Assembly (NCBI GenBank): GCA_964461295.1 | Contig: CAYWTX010000360.1 | Location: forward strand, 1 to 22,539 | DNA from: CAYWTX01 sp964461295 | GTDB lineage: Bacteria; Planctomycetota; Phycisphaerae; SM23-33 | DNA length: 22,539 bases | Direction of reading: 5' to 3' | Shown: piece by piece, positions 18,840-22,539 of the stretch | Layout of the letters: each line of letters begins with the position of its first letter | Position numbering within the stretch: position 1 is the first letter of the stretch | Program-made: the position numbers and the translations under genes | The notes under the pieces: model-generated | Told to the model about the DNA's origin: nothing | The model's input: only the letters and a program-made list of their open reading frames with translations | Databases searched by the model: none

Positions 18840-18921
18840 CCGGCAACTGCGTTGCCGGAGACCGGAGGCCGGAAAGGTCGTACGGAAGCGGAAGGGACGG
18901 AGCCGGGGCGTGCCGCCCCGG
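18840..18921. repeat. Two perfect 8-bp hairpins with TGC loops after the kinase gene
   Basis: CCGGCAAC-TGC-GTTGCCGG (18840-18858) begins at the base following the kinase stop codon. CCGGGGCG-TGC-CGCCCCGG lies at 18903-18921. Both have 8-bp perfect stems and the same TGC loop. Neither has a U tract, so they are better read as mRNA stability elements or dispersed palindromes than as intrinsic terminators. Confidence 0.65.
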
Positions 18922-18944
18922 TCGGGTCCGATGAAGGCACCGTG

Positions 18945-19038
18945 TCCGAAGCGGACGGATCCGAAGCAGACGGATCCGAAGCGGGCGCCAAGGCGCCGCA
19001 TCCGAAGCGGAATCGGGCGCGGGCGCGCGTTCCGAAGC
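18945..19038. repeat. Short tandem repeat with TCCGAAGC core
   Basis: The core TCCGAAGC occurs at 18945, 18960, 18975, 19001 and 19031. The first three copies have a 15-base period (TCCGAAGCGGACGGA, with small changes). The array lies just before the TadG-like gene. The open frame of that gene runs back through it as a KRTDP/KQTDP pentapeptide repeat, but no ribosome binding site supports a start there, so I treat it as non-coding. Confidence 0.6.
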
Positions 19039-19059
19039 GAACCGGCACGGAGAACGGCG

Positions 19060-21162
19060 ATGAACAGGACGATGCGGCATCGTGATCGGCGCGGTCGCGG
19101 CGGCCAGATCCTCATCGTTACCCTCGTGGCCATCAGCCTGTTGGTGGGTCTGGTCTTCTACGTCTACAACTCGGTGGACCAGGTGAACCAGCGGCTGGAG
19201 ATGCAGGGCGCCGCGGACGCGGCGGCGACGGCGGGCGGGGGCTGGATGGCCCGCGGGATGAACGTCGTGGCGTTGAACAACACGGGCATGAGCAAGATGC
19301 TCTCGCTGGTGCCGGTGCTGGACGCCCAGCCATTGGGCACGAAGATGGCCGTGGAGGAAGTGACGGCCTGGGAGCAGTGCCTGGCGGCCCAGATCCAGCG
19401 TGGCGTGGGCGAAGGGGGCGCGACAGGCAACCTGCTTGCCACCGGCCTGGAGGCGTTGCGGTCGCGTATGGCGGCGCAGCGGGACATTCTGCTGCCGTAC
19501 AACGGTTTCTTGAACGGCGGCGGCTTCTCGATGGAGTTGACGACGACGTACGCGGTGGCTGGGGCGGGAGGGGCGCCGCCGCACGGCTCGCTGTGGCAGG
19601 CGGCGGTCACGATGGAGGACTTTGCCCGCGCGACGGCTGAGTCGGCCGGCGAGTTGGCGCAGCAGCGCGCGGTCACGCTGGCGAAGGCGAACGGCGCCAC
19701 CGCGGCCGTGCTGGCGCCGCTGGTTCCGGTGCTGCCGGCGCGGGACGGGACGTTCGAGGACTTTCGCCCGACGCTGAAGGGCGTGCTGCGGGTCGACGGC
19801 AACGGCGCGACGTTGGAGGCTGACGGCGCCGACGGCGGGGCGATTCCGGACTGCGCGTACCCGCACCGGTTGGGGCCGTGGGCGAGGCTGCTGCGCTGGC
19901 GGCACCAGTTGTACGGCGGTTTCATCCAGACGGGGCAGACGTGGATGCCGCCGACGGAAGGCGGGCGGACTCGCGGCGGCAGCGGCAATGTGAACGTCGG
20001 CGGCCGGTCGGTGGGCGGGGGCGCCCGCGCCGGGGTGGGGGGCGGCTCGGCGGGCCACTGGCAAACGACGGGCTACCGGGAGCCCGTGGGCTACACCACG
20101 TACGGCTACTACCACTGGGCGTACGACCATATCGGCGGGTGGGCAATAGGCGGCGGCGGGCAGGCGCCCGGCAGTCTGGCGGACACGTTCTACTGCGACT
20201 ACGTCCGGCGCCTGGCGAACATTAAGCTGAACTACATGTACCCCTCGGACGCCAACGGCGGGCGCGGCTCGGCCGCGGCGCTCGTGGACATCCATTACCC
20301 GCAATGGCAGTTCCTGGACTACAACCAGGCGCGGGCGGCCGTGGCGGCCAATCCCAACATGCAGGTGACGTCCACGATGTTCTACAAGGTGGAGATTTCC
20401 TCCAGCATTCCCGAGGGCGGGGCTGGCTGGCTGACGCCGGGCACGTACCTCGCCAACGGCGACAGTCCGAAGGCGATCTGGGTGACGCGGGGGGACAAGA
20501 AGATGGAAGACCCCAACGGGTGGAGGATCCAGAAGATCGCGGACTACATCTGGAAGGACCAGTACCAGTACGAGACGACGTACGACCCGCGGTTGGGGAT
20601 CCAGAAGACCTACGACCCGGTGACGGGCGAGGAGCAGTGGCACCCGGTATACGCGGTGGAGTTCTGGATCTTCGGCGGCATCGACACCGGCGGGCCGGTG
20701 CAAGTGAGCAACCCGGCCAATTACGATCCGACGGACCGGCTGCCCCTGCCGTTGATGCTGGACACGGCCACCGGCGAATACGACGGCGAGGACCCCGACT
20801 CGGGCAACCGGCGCGAGCACTTCGCGTATCTGGGCGTGGCGAGGCGGCAGATGGAGGCCCCGGTGTGGTCGAATCGGTTCCACGGGGCCAACGCGGTGGG
20901 CGGTACGGTGACGGTCGCGCAGGCGAAGGTGTTCAACTCCACGAGTTGGGACCTGTGGACGCAGGACTGGCAGGTGCAGCTCATGCCGGTGACGCGGCCG
21001 TCGCCGTCGGGCGACGCGACGGCGTGGGCGGGCGTGCTCCAGCGCGGCGCGAGCGACCCCAACTGGAGCCCCTCGGCCGGGATGAGCGTCGAGGTGGAGC
21101 GGATCATTCAGTACATCAACGCGATCGATCCGGCGATGGCGGCGAAGTTCCTGCAACATTGA
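19060..21162 (+). CDS. TadG-like pilus assembly-related protein
   Basis: The 700-residue product starts with a basic segment and one TM helix (about residues 15-40, GGQILIVTLVAISLLVGLVFYVYN). Then comes QRLEMQGAADAAATAGGGWMARGMN, closely fitting the Tad/TadG N-terminal pattern (R.R.Q.AADAAALA). The remaining 600 or more residues should be extracytoplasmic. No von Willebrand A metal site (DxSxS) is visible. A Gly/Tyr-rich low-complexity insert covers about residues 300-375. It lacks Glu at +5, so prepilin cleavage is not expected. ATG 19060 is chosen for GGAG eight bases upstream and the adjacent helix; ATG 19072 is possible. The next Tad-type gene begins 42 bases after its stop, across a heptamer array. 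The Tad class is likely; the role is not known. Confidence 0.75.
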   Translation: MNRTMRHRDRRGRGGQILIVTLVAISLLVGLVFYVYNSVDQVNQRLEMQGAADAAATAGGGWMARGMNVVALNNTGMSKMLSLVPVLDAQPLGTKMAVEEVTAWEQCLAAQIQRGVGEGGATGNLLATGLEALRSRMAAQRDILLPYNGFLNGGGFSMELTTTYAVAGAGGAPPHGSLWQAAVTMEDFARATAESAGELAQQRAVTLAKANGATAAVLAPLVPVLPARDGTFEDFRPTLKGVLRVDGNGATLEADGADGGAIPDCAYPHRLGPWARLLRWRHQLYGGFIQTGQTWMPPTEGGRTRGGSGNVNVGGRSVGGGARAGVGGGSAGHWQTTGYREPVGYTTYGYYHWAYDHIGGWAIGGGGQAPGSLADTFYCDYVRRLANIKLNYMYPSDANGGRGSAAALVDIHYPQWQFLDYNQARAAVAANPNMQVTSTMFYKVEISSSIPEGGAGWLTPGTYLANGDSPKAIWVTRGDKKMEDPNGWRIQKIADYIWKDQYQYETTYDPRLGIQKTYDPVTGEEQWHPVYAVEFWIFGGIDTGGPVQVSNPANYDPTDRLPLPLMLDTATGEYDGEDPDSGNRREHFAYLGVARRQMEAPVWSNRFHGANAVGGTVTVAQAKVFNSTSWDLWTQDWQVQLMPVTRPSPSGDATAWAGVLQRGASDPNWSPSAGMSVEVERIIQYINAIDPAMAAKFLQH

Positions 21163-21164
21163 GC

Positions 21165-21237
21165 ATTGCCAATTGCCAATTGCCAATTGCCAATTGGAGG
21201 AGGGATGTCGGCAATAGGCAATAGGCAATGGGCAATT
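21165..21237. repeat. Inverted heptamer array enclosing a ribosome binding site and start codon
   Basis: Four tandem ATTGCCA units (21165-21192) face four GGCAAT(A/G/T) units (21210-21237). ATTGCC and GGCAAT are complementary, so the arrays can form a stem of four 6-bp blocks with single mismatches. The 17-base middle (21193-21209) holds the GGAGGAGGG ribosome binding site and the ATG of the next gene. The right array is translated as residues 3-11 of that protein. The left array also contains the self-complementary CCAATTGCCAATTGG. Confidence 0.85.
21199..21207 (+). promoter_or_regulatory. Ribosome binding site and start codon lying between repeat arms
   Basis: The purine run GGAGGAGGG spans 21196-21204 and is followed directly by ATG at 21205. 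It gives a strong Shine-Dalgarno core (GGAGG) at usable spacing and decides the start of the pseudopilin gene over the upstream in-frame TTG at 21166, which lies in the repeat. If the array folds, this site lies in the loop. Confidence 0.6.
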
Positions 21238-21888
21238 CGCCGCCGCAAGGGGACGAGTCTGCTAGAGCTGGTGATGTGCATACCCATCCTGGCCACGATG
21301 GTGGGGTTGTCGGCGTTCCTTGGCTGGGCGATGATGAACCAGCAGAACGTGAAATCGGCGGCGCGGTACACGGCCTGGCGGCACACGTACGGCGGCTGGC
21401 CAAGCCATCACCCCACGGACCCCAACCGCACGCAGAATCCGCTGGACCCCAACAACCCCGACGACACGTCGCATCCATGGTTGAACGCGATGTTCCTCTC
21501 CGAGCGCGCGGACGACATCGGCGTGGGGGGGCACGACGCGGGCGAGGAGGAGTTCGGTCTGCTGGCGGCCGCCGCGGGGCAGTACGGGACGGCGCCGGGA
21601 CGATTGGCCGGCGACCTGGTGCTGGACCCGTGCCACTGGGAGCACCATCGCGGCAGCAGCGTGTCGGCGAACTTCCCGACGTCGGTGCCGCTGTGGCAGC
21701 AGTACAAGGGGGCGATTCGTTCGGGCCATGCGCGGGACGGCAGGCAATGGCGTCGCGGGCAGGCTGACTGCGTTACCCAGGTGCGAGACCAGTTCCTGGA
21801 CCCGCTCGATCGTGGGTTGCTCGGCCTGCCGGCGCCCGCCGACGGACTAGGCCAGATGGTCCGCGGCCTGTACATGGGGGGCTGGTGA
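21205..21888 (+). CDS. TadE-like pseudopilin with a repeat-encoded leader
   Basis: The 227-residue product has a 16-residue basic leader ending RRRKG, then TSLLELVMCIPILATMVGLSAFLGWAMM. This is a G/XXXXE prepilin-type site (Gly16, Glu at +5, Leu at +6) followed by one TM helix (about 20-42). NVKSAARYTAWRHTYGG is typical of TadE-like proteins, where aromatic and Ala-rich segments follow the helix. The extracytoplasmic part is Pro/His/Asp-rich. It should be a minor pseudopilin processed by the CpaA-type peptidase encoded in the same locus. Residues 3-11 of the leader come from the GGCAATA heptamer array, so the leader sequence appears to have been overwritten by a repeat while keeping its basic end. 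Its stop overlaps the next gene's GTG start. Confidence 0.75.
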   Translation: MSAIGNRQWAIRRRKGTSLLELVMCIPILATMVGLSAFLGWAMMNQQNVKSAARYTAWRHTYGGWPSHHPTDPNRTQNPLDPNNPDDTSHPWLNAMFLSERADDIGVGGHDAGEEEFGLLAAAAGQYGTAPGRLAGDLVLDPCHWEHHRGSSVSANFPTSVPLWQQYKGAIRSGHARDGRQWRRGQADCVTQVRDQFLDPLDRGLLGLPAPADGLGQMVRGLYMGGW

Positions 21889-22490
21889 GCCAGGGGCCTC
21901 CCAGACCGAACGGGGAAGCGGGGCCGGATGCGGAGCGGCCGCGGCGGCGCGAGATTCGCCGGACGGTGCTGGTGCTGGCGTTATTGGTGGCGGGGACATT
22001 CGCGGCGTGGCAGATCGCGGTGTTCGTTCTCAGGCGGGCAAAGGGGCCGACGCGTGGGGCGGGCGATAGCGCCAAGCTTCTCCCTGGCGTGCAATGGGCG
22101 GGCGATCCCTGCTCGCTGAAGGAGATGGCGTCGTCGCCGCTGAAAGCGATGGGTCTGACGGCGCTGGACGGCGATCCGGGCGGCGTGGCTCCGCCGCAAG
22201 GGGCCAGGCGGATGGAGGCATTCCAGCGGCGCCTGGAGGGGCAGTCTGAGCAGCGGGCGCGCTACGAGTTGCGAAGGCCGGGCGCCGCGGGGGCGGCGGA
22301 GGAGCATTACGGGCGCGTGCTTGCTGGGAAGGGGTTCGTGCAGCGGCGGGAGGTGAAGTCGGGCGGCGGAAGCAAACGCCTGATCTACGCGGGCGATGGT
22401 GCGGCGGCGACTGTTTACTTGCGTGGATTGCGGGCAACTGACAAGATAGAGGGCGTGGAGATCGTTCTGACGATGACACGAATGCAGTGA
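21885..22490 (+). CDS. Uncharacterised single-helix membrane protein of the Tad-like locus
   Basis: The 201-residue product is not recognised as a known family. It has a Pro/Arg-rich cytoplasmic N-terminus, one TM helix (about residues 25-50, RTVLVLALLVAGTFAAWQIAVFVL) and a soluble extracytoplasmic part of about 150 residues. Its end, YLRGLRATDKIEGVEIVLTMTRMQ-like, looks like a small alpha/beta fold. It starts with GTG at 21885, overlapping the pseudopilin stop (GTGA), and GGGGGG lies upstream, so it is translationally coupled and probably works with the TadE/TadG-like proteins. A minor assembly or anchoring role is a guess from position only. Confidence 0.6.
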   Translation: MSQGPPRPNGEAGPDAERPRRREIRRTVLVLALLVAGTFAAWQIAVFVLRRAKGPTRGAGDSAKLLPGVQWAGDPCSLKEMASSPLKAMGLTALDGDPGGVAPPQGARRMEAFQRRLEGQSEQRARYELRRPGAAGAAEEHYGRVLAGKGFVQRREVKSGGGSKRLIYAGDGAAATVYLRGLRATDKIEGVEIVLTMTRMQ

Positions 22491-22505
22491 GGAGGGGGGG
22501 AAGAA

Positions 22506-22539
22506 AGGCAGCAGGCAGTAGGGAGCAGGCAGCAGGCAG
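22506..22539. repeat. Heptamer tandem array (AGGCAGC) at the window end
   Basis: Period-7 units AGGCAGC, AGGCAGT, AGGGAGC, AGGCAGC and a partial AGGCAG run off the window edge. The array starts 15 bases after the last stop codon. It shares the AGGCA core and period with the array at 21210-21237 (AGGCAAT in the same phase), suggesting related heptamer repeats. Confidence 0.8.

Noticed and set aside
18840..18921. Intrinsic terminator after the Ser/Thr kinase gene
   Set aside because: The hairpins are strong but no run of T follows either of them.
16449..21228. Long minus-strand open frames opposite the Ser/Thr kinase and TadG-like genes
   Set aside because: The same shadow effect: Arg/His/Pro-rich translations without motifs, against clear plus-strand domains.
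21165..21237. CRISPR array
   Set aside because: The units are 7 bases, contiguous and without spacers, and no cas gene is near.

Overview
The window is GC-rich, densely coding bacterial DNA. It most resembles a Planctomycetota genome, possibly Phycisphaerae-like. Pointers are the Ala/Pro/Ser/Thr-rich linkers after signal peptides, a DUF5107-TPR protein next to a XylR-type regulator, a large Hanks-type kinase with a TPR-like tail, and a divergent Tad pilus locus. The lineage is an inference from gene content. No rRNA, tRNA, CRISPR array or insertion sequence was seen.

Layout. Positions 1-442 are non-coding and start with four small hairpins in a row. An exported alpha/beta-hydrolase-like protein (443-2035, +) converges on an exported DUF5107/TPR protein (2063-4354, -). 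The latter diverges from a XylR-type sugar-sensing AraC regulator (4494-5681, +), a likely local regulator. After a 467-nt leader comes a TonB-dependent receptor (6149-8287), an orphan ABC-type solute-binding protein (8604-9647) and a membrane hybrid histidine kinase with two receiver domains and an HPt (9644-12481). These three look like an outer membrane-to-periplasm-to-phosphorelay sensory cassette, formally like YfiBNR.

From 12624 to the window end is a Tad/Flp (type IVc) pilus-like locus: CpaF/TadA ATPase, a 54-residue Flp-like pilin, a 71-residue Flp pilin, a TadV/CpaA prepilin peptidase, a TadE-like protein with two extra membrane helices, a Ser/Thr kinase with an extracytoplasmic TPR-like tail, a TadG-like protein, a second TadE-like pseudopilin and a small one-helix protein. 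No secretin, CpaB, CpaE/TadZ or TadB/TadC is present in the window.

The most distinctive non-coding signal is in this locus. Gaps and gene junctions carry perfect GC-rich hairpins, most with 3-nt loops; two of these share an ACA loop and a flanking GGTG..AAGGCG sequence. Heptamer arrays flank the last genes. One forms an inverted repeat whose arms bracket the ribosome binding site and start codon of a pseudopilin gene and encode most of its leader peptide.
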